This document shows, piece after piece, positions 41,001 through 55,089 of a stretch of DNA of 64,000 nucleotides (position 1 is the first letter of the stretch; each line of letters opens with the position of its first letter). The notes below the pieces were generated by a model. It did not search any database. It had not been told where the DNA came from and saw only the letters and a list, made by a program, of their open reading frames with translations. The position numbers and the translations under genes are program-made. This DNA is from Ectocarpus siliculosus (lineage: Eukaryota > Sar > Phaeophyceae > Ectocarpales > Ectocarpaceae): NCBI GenBank assembly GCA_000310025.1, contig FN649728.1, forward strand, positions 2,845,996-2,909,995, written 5' to 3'.

Positions 41001-44000
41001 GAAGGAAGGAGATGCAATAGCTCAAGGGTCGTTGAGAAAATTCGTCCATCTTTGTTGAAGGAAATTTTCTGAAGCCGGTAGTGGCCGAGAGGGCGGTTGG
41101 TAGGCCACCAGGAACTGCCGGGTGTGTTTGCCTCCCAGATACTGTAGCACACAATCGATCGACGGACAAATCCAACTCACACGACCCACACAGGCAAGAC
41201 GTGCCCAAGAAAGTCCAGCGGTTCTTTATGGACCACACTGATGAGGTCCTGTGCTTCGACACGCACCCTTCCCGCCCTTTGGCCGCCAGCGGACAGAGGG
41301 GACGCCTCCCGAAGGTATACCAAGCCTGTAGCCTAGAGAGCAACATCTATCTATCGAGGAGACACCAAGCAGAGTTCAGAGGGTTCTCTCCTAACGTAGC
41401 CAGGGTAAAAATCGAGAAGAGGAGAGGAACAATAGCTAGAGCAACATCAACAACGCGACATCACTATTGCTACTGCCAGCGCTGTCCTCGTCAATCTTAT
41501 CTCCAAGACTTTGTGCCACCGACGGTAGTGCATCCAAGGTGCGCCCTGCCACTAGCACCATTCTTTGCCATAGATTAACGATAAACAACGCAGCGCGTGT
41601 TGATTTTCTCGGCTATGATGAGTTTTGGTTTCACGCCAACTTTTGCGCCAAGGTTTGCTCTTCATGCGGAAGATTTCGCGCATACGATTCTTTAGTCACG
41701 CTGTGGTGGAACCCTTCGATCAACTGGACAGCATCGCGTGAGGATTTCCATCAAATACAACCCCGTTTCGTTTCGTCGTGCCAGGTCATCGTGTGGGAGA
41801 TGGGAGAGATGCGGACGGTCAGAGTGCTGGAGGGGTACCACCGCCGCGCCGTAACCACGGTCACGTTCTCGCCAGACGGTCGACTCTTGGCCACGATGGG
41901 GGCCGACGATCACCACGGGCTGGCCGTGTACGACTGGGAGAACTCCGTGCTCTTGTGTACAACCAGGTGAACGAGCGTAGCTAGACACAAACAAGGGCTG
42001 TCCGTCTCTGGTCACAACAGACTATCGTTCAAGACTTGACGGTGTTCACGTCTTGTACTTCTATGGCACTATCTGGTACGTAATTTCCACCTCCCTTTTC
42101 AGTCCAAGCGGGCACGCGGTCTCAACAACACTCTTATTCATCTTGCGCGCCGTGTTTTCGTTCGAGTTTCGGTTTTTGTCAGCATCACGTGCGCCAGCCG
42201 TTTGTCGAGAGGAGGTTGTCACACGGCGTTTCTGTTCATGTCGTTACCGTTACTCCCCCAGGACCGGTCCGGCGAAGACCTTCTCCCTCGGGTTTACCAT
42301 CAACTCCGACGGTCTCATCCTGTGCGCGGATGGAACGGTAGATTTCTGGACAATACAGGTGAATTGAGGATACATTGTGCTCTAAGAATTGGAGGTGCTT
42401 TCAGTCACGTACACAGGTTGGGCGAGCGGACGACTCAGCACAGGGTAGAAACGTATGGAACACTTCGAAGCATCAAGTACAACGAAGATGAAAACAAAAT
42501 TTCCCTTTCTCTCAGCGAGGGCACCCACCCACGCACCCTACAACGTGCCGCGAAAAATAGAGCCTAGAAGGTAAACCAAAAGTACGAGTGTTTGAACAAC
42601 CCTAAACCCGAGGATAGAATCACAACTTAGCCAAAGTTTATTGGTTTTCTTTCCATGAAAATAAAACAGGGTGGGCAGAACATGACCAGGAGACCCGCCA
42701 GCCTCGGGCCTTTCGGAAAGCGGCAGCTTTTCCTGTGCCAAGGGTGGGACGGGACGAACCCTGTCGTCGGAACCTTCGATGGGCACATCTACAGGTTACG
42801 AGAAGACACATTATGTAGCGATGCCCCTTGTCAGACTTGGTCGTGCCTAGGATGGGACGGGCCGAGCCATGTTCTCATACCGTTCGATGAACGCGTGTTC
42901 AGGTTTCGAAATCACCGTAAAGCACTGGTTGTACCATATAATAAACTTTGTGTCGGCGGCCGGACGGAATGGACCCTGTTGTTCAGTCTTCGATGGACAT
43001 ATCCACAAAGGTATTGGCAAGTGGAAGGGATCCTCCGAAAGCGCTGGCATTCTCTGCCGGATAGCTGGCGCCAAGAATGATCATTTTGACACTACGCCCA
43101 GTTTATAATTCACCTAAACCCGAGGAAATCCGTCCACTCATGCACACGCCTCATCTGCTCCTCTTCGTACGCACGTAGGTTCTTAGGGCGTCGGCTTGAT
43201 TCCTTGGTAAAGGCCCACACCACAGAGGTGAGGGAGGATGCGCGTCAGTCAGCATTGTCCTCTTGGCGAAATTGTCGCCTAGACAATACTGCGGCAAATT
43301 TGTTTTATCCTTCAGACGAACGCGTTGCCGTTTTTTCGCGCGTCGACCCTCTTGCACGTCCTCCGTATACAAGAGCGGACCAAAATAATAGGTGGCGCAT
43401 TGCAGATGTTACTGTGCCCCGACAAGTTACATTATTTACGGTAGGAAGTGTGCATTCACGGTAGATCGCTCACCAACCACTTGCGGGAGGAGCAGGAGCA
43501 AGATAACTCTAGTCCAGTCTGCACCGAACTGCCGTATCCCACTACTTTCCGCCATCGTTATTGTAGCCCCGACCGCGGCGGCACGATCAGTCTGCTGAAA
43601 AGGGTCTCCTCTCTTCTGCTGTTGTCTTGCTGCCTTGTCGTACTGTCGTCGCCTGACTGTCGTTCTGTTCCATCGTGTGGAAAAGGTTTTCGCGCTGTGC
43701 TCCACCGGGGAAGGGCTTGTGTCGGGGGGTGCTGACGGCTACGTCAAGGTGAGGCATTTTCGAACAGTTCGTTGATTTCGTGTTACTGGCAGCTTTCAGT
43801 GCAGATGGATACAGGGTGAGACTTCTTTCTTAAATGGATAGTCTTCATTTTACTTAGTTTGGAGATCGTTTCAGGCTTGGTTCTGACTGAATCGTGTTTT
43901 TTTGTCTATTTGCAGATGAATGGATGGCGGAGGCGGCACGTCCTTCGATACACACGAAACGGCGATGTAACACATCTGATGCAACTTTAGACAGAGGGTA

Positions 44001-47000
44001 AATATGGTTTGGACGCCCAACTAAACTGGCATTGTTCTAGATGACACCGACCCGTAGGTTCATTTGCGTATGAATGAACCGTGTTGCGCAAAAGGGATGT
44101 GTTGCGATTTGAGACGGCAACAAGCCCTCGTCGAGTGCCGATATTATAAGTAGAGGGAGGGTATACATATTACGTAAACCACACTTCACAAAACACTCGC
44201 TTCCCGATGACCCGGCGTCGTCTGTTCCGGTAGATCTGGGGGCACAATCTGCAGCCTCGTCACCAACTCAATCTCTTGACATCTTCTCTAAATCCCTCGA
44301 TCCGGAGTGTGTCCTGGCACACGAGTAACGACAAGGTCCTGGTCGGGACGGCAGGTACAGAATCCGGTAGTTGTGGTTCAGTGGGAGATCGACCCGCCAT
44401 CTGTTTCCGTGCCCTTCGGCGCAGGCGGCGATTGATATGCGACGGATACTTTACCGTTTTCTCTTCTCTGTTGGGCTAATGACGTGTTCTATCAAAGAGT
44501 CTTCTCCCGTGGGTGTGGCAAGAGTCACGGCTGTCGCTCCCGTGGTGACCGTGCGAAAATCGCTTCCGCCGCATTTGTGCTCTGCATTGCGAAGCGCATA
44601 CTCGCGCGTCATATTTTGACTCCGGAAGCCGTGTTTTATCGGTTGAACCAGTACGGAAAATGGAGGCACCGTAGCGCTGAGCGTGTCTTGGTACATACGG
44701 GTACGTAGATCGCGAAAGCACCAACACCACCACCAACAAAACAAGAATAACAACAACAACAACAACAACGCCTTCGTTCTGCAGGAAACGAGCTGTTCGA
44801 GTTCAACGCGACCAGCGGCGACAACCTGCACGAAGAAGGAAAGCCGCTACTGAGAGGACACGCCGCGCACGAACTGTGGGGGCTGTCTTGCCACCCGTCG
44901 GCCCCGGAGTTTTGCACCGTCGGGGAGGATAAGCAGCTTAGGATCTGGGACATCTACTCTAAAAGGTGCTATTGATTTTTAATCAAGTCTTCAAACTTGA
45001 GTCATGACGATTGTGTGGCCGCGTATTTTGAACATGCAGAGCGAGTTCGCCTGAACTATAGTTACTTAATTCAACCGAAAGGAGAAATTGTTTCATGTTT
45101 GTAATTTCTAGTCCGGAGATGTTAATATTTATTAGAGTGTTTTCGAGGAATGTTTGGGCGTGCTCCGGGCGTGGGACCTCTTCATATTTAAGCAACGACA
45201 ACGACAGACCCTAAGTCGGTGAGCCTTCGGCACAGGTGCCGCTAGTCTAGCTCCGGTTCTTCTGGGAATGTACTCAAAACGCATGGTTCTCATTATGAAC
45301 TCTTCGGGCGATGACAACGACCAGGCCCATGCGGTGCCACGAGGTGGAGATGCCGTCAAGGGCGGTGGCCTACTCCCCAGACGGGTCAAAGATTGCCGTC
45401 GGCTTCGGCATGCCGATCCGGGAGAGCAGCAAGCAGTTCGACGGGAAGTGGATCGTGCTCCAGGAGGACGACTTCCAGGTGGGTCATCACTAGATGAACC
45501 ATTCTGTATCTACCAGGAAGGGAGAGAGCTTGAATGCGCTAAAGGTTTCGCCTCAGAGAGAGAGAGAGAGCTTGGAAAATAGCTTGGTTTTGAATGCACT
45601 AATAATTTCGCGACACAGCGGGAGGGCTTGATCCTTCAGATCCTTGGCGTTGAAGTCGATGTACATTCGATCGACAATACCGTAAGCGATGATGTATGCC
45701 AGACCCCCCGTTGTATTCCAGACCCTACCGTGCCATCCCGGTGGTTTCATTGGACGCGGAATGACCCCCCGATCGATCACCCGGAGTAAGATGTGCGTCA
45801 GACCCACGTTTTTTTTACCCAGACGATAGACGGTTTTCAGGACCGAACCTCTGCTACGGCGAATTCTAGTTTAGATCGTCCTATTCGACAGGCAGTTCGA
45901 AGGCAACAGCAGCATGCTACGAGAACACGACGATCTGGCGTGGATGTATGGACCGGCGGATGTGGTTGTGATGATACATGGAATTTTTTCCCAACACCCG
46001 CTGATTCTTGTTGGACAAGGTTTTGTAGGAACCTGAAGTATCACTTAGTGTGTTCTTCCGCTAGAATCACTGCCCATTGAATGATGCGCAGTAAAACGAT
46101 ATTTTCGGACAAAAAGCTACAAGTATGCGCGCCTTTTGAAGAAGGACTACCCTCAACCCACCATACCTTCGTGGGGCGGCCCGTTGTGTGCAATAAGCCT
46201 ACGCTGTTCGATTCCACTTCGAAAACCTTTTGTGCGACATTAAAAAGAACGAAACGAGCAAAATAGCCACAAATCGTGTTGTTTTGTTGTCACACAGGTC
46301 CTGCACGCGGCACGCGACTCGCAGAAGCACATCACAGACATCAAGTGGGCGCCGAGCGGCCAGAGCTTGGCGATGGGGGCTGCGGACGGCAAGGTTTACG
46401 TGTACAAGTGAGCGTATGGGTCCGCCGTTGGTATCTCCGGGGTTGTAACGAAGGGGGCCGGTGGCCGGGGATGGTCCCTCCTGGGGTTCATTATACCTTG
46501 GGCGAGCACTTTTTAGAGGAACACGGATCGTGAACGGGCTTCACGTTGTGACAAGCATTGGTCAGCAAGATCACACCGTACGTTAGCGGTGCCGCTGAAC
46601 CACACCACAGGCCGCGCCGGCGGGATCGCTCTCTGAACCGCTGTCATTGATGCACGAGCGTTTACACCGTCCTTACGATGGATGCACTTGTTCCATGTGG
46701 GATCGCGACTGCCACAAAGTCCCCACCCGTTCTCTTCGAGTGTGTGATTCCACCCTCCTTCCCTTCGTCCGTCCGCCCATCCGTCCAACTTGGCATATTC
46801 ACACGAAAAAAACAAAACACTTGGCGATTTCCTCGCAGCACGGACGAGAAGTACGTTCTTGCTGCCATGCTGACGACACACAACAGCCCCATCGTCGCCA
46901 TCGATTTCAGCACGGACGGCCGCTACGTCCGATCTACGTGCCAGGTGTGAAGAGAGATACCCATCATCCGATCGCGGTCGCCAAGCGAAAGTCAGATTTG

Positions 47001-50000
47001 GCATTGATTTTTCCGCGGGATGAGAGCCAGCCAAGGCAAACAAGGAACCTGAGTAGGTGACAGAGGTGGAGAAAACTTACTCTCTCTGTGGTCCCGGGTC
47101 GAACCTGGGCACTTTGCCCTGACCCTAACCAACACTCCGTGTCACCCAGCTGCGGTACCCCCCTCCTCTCACTGTGCCCTGTTCTATACCCTTCCTCTCT
47201 GTAACGCCGCTATCCCGCAGGCGTACGAGCTGTTTTCGCACGAGGCAGATACGGGGATGGTCATCCCCGCGGCGTCTCGGCTGAAAAACGTGCAGTGGGA
47301 CACGCAGACGGTACTCTTTGGCTGGGCCTCGCAAGGGGTATGGCCCCCTGAACTCGACGGCACAGAGGTAGACTGGAAAGTTGCCACCTTGTGGAACCCA
47401 ATCTCTGAAGAAGGAACTCATACGCTGCTGCCCTTCCCCTTCCTATAGCCACAGGAAAACATACGCAACTCATCGTTTTATTTGATGTCCTCGGTGTTGA
47501 GATCGTGAAGCTGTCTGAGTACTTCCTCAAATACTGCGGGAAAAGATGAGCTGACGGTGCTGTTTGGCTGGCTTTCCTTAAGTTATCGTGACACGGGAGA
47601 ACTACACTACTAAGACCAGAACTTTTTGCTTTGAACAATGGTCAGGTTGAGTTGGCCGCTTGTTGCCTTTGAACAATGAATAGCCGTGGCCTTGAGTGTT
47701 GTCGTGTCATTCGCCATTGCCGGTATCCGGAACGCTAATTTCGTGGGCTACAGGATGTTCAACCCGTTGCTGCTACAGCCCGTTATGATCTCAGTTGTTT
47801 GGAAGAACGTACTACAATAAACACCAGCGTACGTTGGATCGCGGATATCCATTCCACACTGTGGTATGCGATCAAACCGTGCTCGTGTCGTGTTGGTATC
47901 GTGAGCCATGTCCCGGGTACAGTGGACGGCGTACTGCTGGCTTCAATGTGTCTATGACGCTGGCGTGAAACCAAAAAATTAAGATGCGAAGAAATGACAC
48001 AAAGTGTGTAACGCATCAAGCCGAGGTTGTTGGCATACTACATATGCGTATCATGCTCATATTGAGGATGCTACAACAGGTTATTGGTCACGACACCTGA
48101 TGAACTCTACCCGCGTTCAGGTCATGAGCATCGATGCGACACTCCATTCCGAACACCTGAGCAAGGCCGTAGCTGCTGGCGACAACCTCGGGCGGATCCG
48201 CCTCCTCCGCCAGCCATGCACCTCACCCTACGCTGACTCCAAGTCATACAGGTGTGTGACGAATGCTGAAGAAAACGCGGAAGAACCCGATGCCACGGCG
48301 ACAGCAGGGGGGCAGGTTCATTGGATACTGACGTCGTATGCATTCGTACTCCCAGCAGCTGGTGGATTCACTGTACTTGACACCTCTCCGTTCAAGCCTC
48401 ACCAAATCCAATCGGTACTCCGAGGCAGATGTCACCTTTAGAAAACGGGCGCATGTGTCCATGATACCGCCTTTCTTGGATCATTCTTGTGCGTAGGGCA
48501 CATTCGGCGGGAATCACGCGCCTGCGCTGGAGCATGGGGCAGAGTCACCTAATTTCCATCGGGATGGAGGACCGGTGTGTCATGCAATGGCGGCACGAGA
48601 GGGATGACCTAGCCGCCAAGGAAGCTAGCAGGTGAGGAGCTCTTCGCAGTGTCGTGGGTTTTGATCGAGGATACTGCAAGTTGTGCACCTCCACTGAAAC
48701 GGACGAAACGACTCAAGCGATAGCAGTAATCTAATAGGATTAGCTAGGATGAAACGCGCGCACCTTGCCGCGAAAGGACCTCTTGCTCTCGTTTGTTTGG
48801 CGCCAAGAAAGGACAACCAGGCGAAAACGCAGTACTAGTCCGTAACTTTTTAGCTCTGCCCCTCTGCAACGGCGTACCTCTCTACTGCTGTGATGTCCCG
48901 CTTAACGTTGGCGTCTGCTCACTTTGCCTCATGGACTTCATTCATCCCCCCTTCATGCTTGCGCCCTCGAACTACCAAAACAACCACACCAATACTCCAA
49001 AGGCCCAACGCCGCGGTCGCGAGCGCGGCAACTTCAGGAGCAGCGAGAGAAGGCCCCGACGCACCGAAAGCGAACGTCGGCGATCCCTCTGATCCCTCGG
49101 AGGCGGCGGCGGCGGCGGCGGAAGGGCCTGCGCCGGAAGACAGTGATGCTGACCCCGAAGCCGACGTTCTGGGTACTGCAGGGCAGCAAGGCGGCGGCCT
49201 GTTGTCGGCCAGCAACGGGGAGGGCGGGCGAGCGGAAGACAAAAACGTGGATCGGCCGTGGGTCAAAAACGTAAGATGGGTCCTCTATCGGCCTCGTGTT
49301 TTCGAACCTGGTCGTGTGTGGTTTTCGTTAGCAGTGGTCACGTAGCGCGGTATGGAGATGCTTTCTTAAGTGAGGCCTTGTTGTCACCAACAAAGGGGGA
49401 GGGCAGGCAGGCCGAGGCGTTGAAATAGCGTGTGGTCTGTGGGATTCTTTTCACGTGCCCCGCAAAACATGTAGGTAGAGGGGGAGAGGGGGAGGGGTGT
49501 CAGGTCTTCTCGCGCGCTCAATCACAATCTTTCTTTCGAAATCCCGAAGTTGTTCGCTAAAGAATCAAAAGTCGCATACACAACAATACGACGAAAGTGT
49601 TTCGGTACTCTAGCCATGGTACCGATCCTGCTTTTCTGTACCCCCCCCCCCCCCCCCCNNNNNNNNNNNNNNNNNNNNNNNNNNNNNNNNNNNNNNNNNN
49701 NNNNNNNNNNNNNNNNNNNNNNNNNNNNNNNNNNNNNNNNNNNNNNNNNNNNNNNNNNGACCCCCCCCCCCCCCCCCCCCCAGAGCCTGGTCCGGTGAGA
49801 ACCCGGCGTGCTCCGTCCCGGCTTTGTAGGGATGGGAGGTCAATGGTTTAAGGATTACGGCATGCAAGATTATGGGTCCCCCCCCCCCCCCCCCCCGGTG
49901 TTTGCCATCGGGGTTGGGTTTTCGTCGCTTGGCAACGACGTTGTAAAACAAGCCAATTCACTGCTTGAACTCGGCAACCGGGTTACCGTTTTTTTTTCTG

Positions 50001-53000
50001 CGGTAACCATAATGGTGGTCGAGTAGATCATGTTGTGCGGGGTCGAGAACGCTCACTCCGCGCAAGGGGGATGATCGCTTCGAGCTTGGTGATGTGAGAG
50101 CCTGGTCCGGTGAGAACCCGGCGTGCTCCGTCCCGGCTTTGTAGGGATGCGAGGTCAATGGTCTAACGACTACGACATGCACGACAATGAGTACACCCCG
50201 CCCCCCCCCTTAGCTTCGAAAACAGCAACGGACACTAACATACATTTTCGCACAGGTCACCACGAGGCTTTTCCAAAATTCTACCACGTCATTGGGAACC
50301 ATTTCAAGTGGCCATCACCGCCGGCCCTGAAGCATTCATCTTCGTGCCAACGGTCACCGGTGTTTGTCCACCCACTTGCACACTCAGACGTTTTTGTGCC
50401 GTGTTTTTTCTTGCCCTGTGTGCCTCAGATGATCGAGCCTTCGTACGCGCTGGACCTAGGGAACGACACGAGCGCACCCAAGCAGAGCGTCTCCCTTGCA
50501 TCCGTTCGCGGGATCCGGAGCCAAGGATTGGCGCGAGGAAGCCTCGCCTACAACCGGGTGGGGGGCCTGGTGTACCCGGCGGCCACCATCGGGGTCGTGT
50601 ACAGCCGGAAAACGCACAGGTATCTACCGCGCGGAGACAGGCGCAGGCGTGTACACTAACCTCATTTTCTGGTCGAGCAGGACGATCACCGTACAGGAAC
50701 CTTTCGCGGTAGAACGTTCTTTCGTCGCTCACCGGAAGAGCATGAGTCTGCGGACTAGTCGAGTTGCGGCAAATTATCGGTTCCGTAGAAAAGCCTAGGG
50801 TCGGCAGGAATACGACAATGCTTTTTCTGAAACTTCCTCCTTTGATTTTGCACAATCAATGCGCAACAAGCTTCTGGCATGCACTTTGGCCTACTCTGTA
50901 TTCCCCTGTTATATTTCTCCGTCATTAAAACGATTTTATTCGGCTATGACAAGGACCGTTCCAAGCTAAATAGAGTGCCGTCCCCCCGTTGCCTGCTTTC
51001 AATATGTTGTTGTCCTCAACAGCCAGGGGTACTTTCGCGGGCATGCCGGGAAACAAATCATTTTCCTTCGCGTTAGCCCGAACCAGCGATTTGTTGCGTC
51101 AGGCGAGGCCGGAACAAGACCGACAGTGCGCGTGTGGGATGCAGCCACAAGCGTCGAGGTAGGCAGGGAAGATACGAAGAATCGCCCCCGCGTGCGGGTA
51201 TTGAGCAATGTTTGTCTCACAATTTGTTTTCCATCCTGCGGATACCATGAACAACACACATATATGTGTTCACGAAGAAGGCGTTCGCCATGACATTCCT
51301 TCCAGCACAACAGCGCCACGGTTTCAACTCAGTAATTCTAACTGGTCTGGGTTTCGTGGATAGAGGGGATGCGAGCTGTCGCTCTGATGGCCCTCACGAT
51401 GGATAGTGATACAGGATGAAAGCATGTTGTATCGTCCGTTTTCCGCCCACCGAGGTGGCACAATTACCACCCAGACTACCTGGGCACGCCGCCACTCTGA
51501 ACGAGCCCAGTCTGTGACTGAACCCAACGCAAAACCGCATCTTGCCACGTGTTTGATAGACGGATGATCAGAATGCATTAAGCCTCCCTGGCAAATCCCA
51601 GCCCTCCCCTTCCCATCCTGGTTTTTCTGTTGTTACTATCCCGCCAACTTGCTGGTACCGATCTCGGTTGCTTGTGCGCTCCACACTCGCGCAGCTGTGC
51701 ACGCTTCCGCACTACCACCGCCAAGGGATCGCCAGCCTGGCGTTCTCCAAGGACGGCAGGAGGCTGGCCACGGTAGGGGTAGATTCGGACAAGTCTCTGG
51801 CCGTCTGGCGATCTTGCTCGGGTGAATGGTACGACGCCGAGCTCCAGGTGGGGGATGTGGCGTGATTGGGGCCAAGATAGCTGTTTGTGGTGGGGCTTGG
51901 CTACGGGCTCGATGCATGCGACCGTGCATCTTTCTTCCCGCAGCAATATTAGAACAGAACCAACCGCCCCTCACATTCAGATCGATTCGCCCGCCGTTCA
52001 TGTGTGAGCGCTAGAGTTTCTACTGCAGCACGAAGCAGGGAAGCATGCATTGCACACAATGAACATGAAGCTAACCTTTCGAGTTGAGTTCAGCAACATC
52101 GTCATGTACTATATTCAAGGTTCCCTTCTGCTGGAATAAATGTTGTTTGAGTTTAGCAGGGTGCACTCTCGACACACGGTGTGAGCTACTGTTTCCTCAT
52201 ACACCCGCTGCGTATGTCTCAAGGGCCTAAAGTCAGCCAGTAGAGGGGTAAATAAACCGAGGGTTCGCTCGCGACGACGGTGATCACTTGCATACAACTG
52301 AAGATAGACAACCACGGCACACGGATGCAAGCTGCACTCGTTCGTGTTTCCGCTCGCTCCCTCTCTCTCCTTCACTCTCGCCCAATATATCCCTAACAAT
52401 GTGCTCGAATGGGACTACAATGCGCTTGGTAGGCGACCGGGAAGGGGGGGCGAGGTTTCGGGCACGTGTTTTTCGCGGAGTTTTCTCACTCAGACGACGA
52501 CGAGCTCCGCGTCATTACCGGAGGGGTCGGTCACGTCAAATTCTGGGCTCTTAACGGAAGGTAAACAATAATAAGATGACGAAGAAGGAGGGAAAAGAAG
52601 AATGCGCGTATGGTTGAGCCACGTGGGTATAACTGATGCCGAGCAACTTTACGTTCAACAGGCGGGGTCCTTGGGTAGGTTTCCGAAAACAAACACATTT
52701 TCAATTATCCAAACACCCTATATGTCGTTGTTTCGGTTAATCACTCTTGAACATCAGCCAGGGGAGTAAGGTGTTGGCCGGTGTACGAAGGTGGTGCGTA
52801 GCTGTAGCCGCATCCCTGTTGCTTTCCGTTTATCTATATCGTCCGCTGCGTCCGCACTCTGTGGGTTTAGGCAGGCGGATAAAGATGCAACTTGGTGAAA
52901 AATGTAGGGAGGTGGTGGTTATTTTCTTTACTCCGAGCGCCTACCTGCACCCGTGGAGGATGGTCAATGGCGTGTATCACGTCCGGTGAAATCGAGAAGA

Positions 53001-55055
53001 GCCAATAATCAATGTCCCCGGCAACCCAGAAAGAAATAAAGGCTGGATGAAATCACAACGGAGGAGACGGATCCGACTTGTTTCGACAATTCTCCGTCGT
53101 GCTGCCTTCCCCCTTCCGCAAAGCACTCATTGTAAGAATAAGCTAGGCCAGCGGGAAGCTTGCCCCCAGCTAAGGCAAACGTGAGCGGTCTTGTCCTTCT
53201 TTGATGTTCACCCACGGTTGATTCCACGTTATTAGTACCTGCCGTGATCATCGCCATCACGCCGCGCCGCGCCTCGCTGCACACGGCCCGACTTTTGCCA
53301 CCGCAGGTTGTTCAACGCCAGAATGGGCCTCTTTGGGAAGGTGGGCAAGCGGCAGACGATGCTGTGCGGAACGGCCATCGCGGCGGCCCGGTTCGTCAGC
53401 GGCGGAGTAAGCGGCCACCTGTACGTGTGGAAGGGGAGGTGAGAGTCGTTGCAGTCGGGGGCCCTCTATGGTGCGGGCATGTATGTTGCCAAGCGTTTTC
53501 ACCCGCGCCATGGCGGGCACCCGCAATATTCAATGCATTAACCAGACTTGATTGTTCCATCTATGCCAGCCAATTTCACCTGCATGGTATCTACAGGCTG
53601 CGGTATTTAGCCGCTTTCCGTATTTCACACATGCGTTCTATATTGGCCCGTCATGTTGTTGAGGGGTAGTATCGAAGACATGGTTTCGTTTCATCAGGTT
53701 TGTACACTCCCGCCCGTTTGTCAAGAGCTTAGACAGGCCACAAGACGGTTTCCTCGTCGATAGTTACACAACATACGAAGACTAGGTTGTCCACTAGCCC
53801 TAAATCGTCCACGTTATTGTATGCTGGTGCTTCAGGTGGCTCGAGAAGACCCTGCGCGCCCACCAACGGTGCATCAACTCCGTCCATCATACCGCAGGGG
53901 GATTAGTCACGGGTGGGAAGGACGGCTTTGTCAAGCTCTGGAGCACGCAACTGGCGCACCTCAAGACTTTCGACTTGAGCGAGGTGACTACCAAACAAGG
54001 ATGGTTCTTCCGGCAGGCAGAACTCCTCTTCAGTTATCCTCGTGAAAGTAAAATTAGGTCGAGACTTTTTTTATGTTCAGAGACGTTCACTGTGGAAAGG
54101 TCCTACAACGGGGGATAATTCTGCTGGAAAGTGAGAAGCGCTGGCTGGCAACGTTGGACTGAAGATGTTGGCTCGTCCGATTCGTTGGTCCTGATTCAGT
54201 ACCCTTGTTCCCCTACTTTCTAGTGCTGGCATGCTCATGCATAAGGTGAACCGTAAGGTCCGCACCCGCCATACCCCCATCACTTGACATCCTCAAATGA
54301 ACCAACCAACCGATGCTCGGTCCCATCCCAATCGCTGGTATGCTCACATTGACAGCCCATGACTGTCGCTGGCAGAGGTGACACCAGAAAAAGGACTCAC
54401 TCAATCCATTCGAAGCTGGCATTCATACCCAATGAAGTAGGCGCAACACCCTCAAACAATCAAACAGTCAAATATTCATTATTTGACACAGCTTCACTCA
54501 TGATGCGCCTCGCCGAATACCCCACAGCGCTTCGCGCTTGGTGTAAAGCGTCTCAGCCTCGCCCGGTGACTAACCGGCGTGTTGCGTCCCGGCTTTGTAG
54601 GGGCGCACGGTCTTATGGCTGCGGCATGATCATGAATATACCTCCTCCCCCCCATTCCAGTCTCGGTTCTTCAGCGAACAACTCTCCGCCCCCCCTCCAC
54701 ACAAACACCCCACACCCCACACTCCCCGTAGGCGACAGTCCCGCCCCTTCTTCGCGGTGTGCGATCGGTCTGCGCGTCTCTCGACGTTACCGGGTCGGAG
54801 GTGATCAAGATCGCGGCGGTGACGGCTGGCTCTGAGGTTTACGAGATAAGCAGAGAGAGCGGCTCCATGATGTTGCTGCAGGTGTGTGGTCGGTGTGGTG
54901 CATGCTGGCGTTTTGTCGCTCGTGGGATCGACAGGGCGTGCCAGTGATCGGTCTGAGGTGCTGCCCAGGAAGTAAGTAATTGCGGCATACAACACACCGA
55001 ATTTTGAAAGTGAAATCACAAAACGCACGGCAATGACAACAACAATAGCGACAAC

Positions 55056-55089
<34 letters not shown>

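Larger units (their letters stand above)
38751..48631 (+). other. EMAP unit 2 (HELP + WD40 propellers)
   Basis: Linker exons 38751-38827 and 39121-39191 (PTKPWHRAVAAPSSAPPE) lead to the HELP exon 40475-40605 (NDLVLEWVHGYRGHD). WD40 exons: 41194-41314 (RFFMDHTDEVLCF), 41785-41966 (GYHRRAVTTVTFSPDGRLLA), 42262-42358, 42670-42794 (GTFDGHIYR), 43179-43227, 43686-43748 (GGADGYVK), 44234-44354, 44785-44965 (GEDKQLRIWD), 45325-45478, 46298-46407 (GAADGKVYVYK), 46839-46944, 47221-47367 (LFGWASQGVWPPE), 48121-48251 and 48497-48631. Phase is kept throughout. This is the best preserved unit by eye. Confidence 0.83.

Noticed and set aside
49550-49951. Open frames crossing the N gap
   Set aside because: They consist of C homopolymer (Pro or Gly runs) and unknown bases only.
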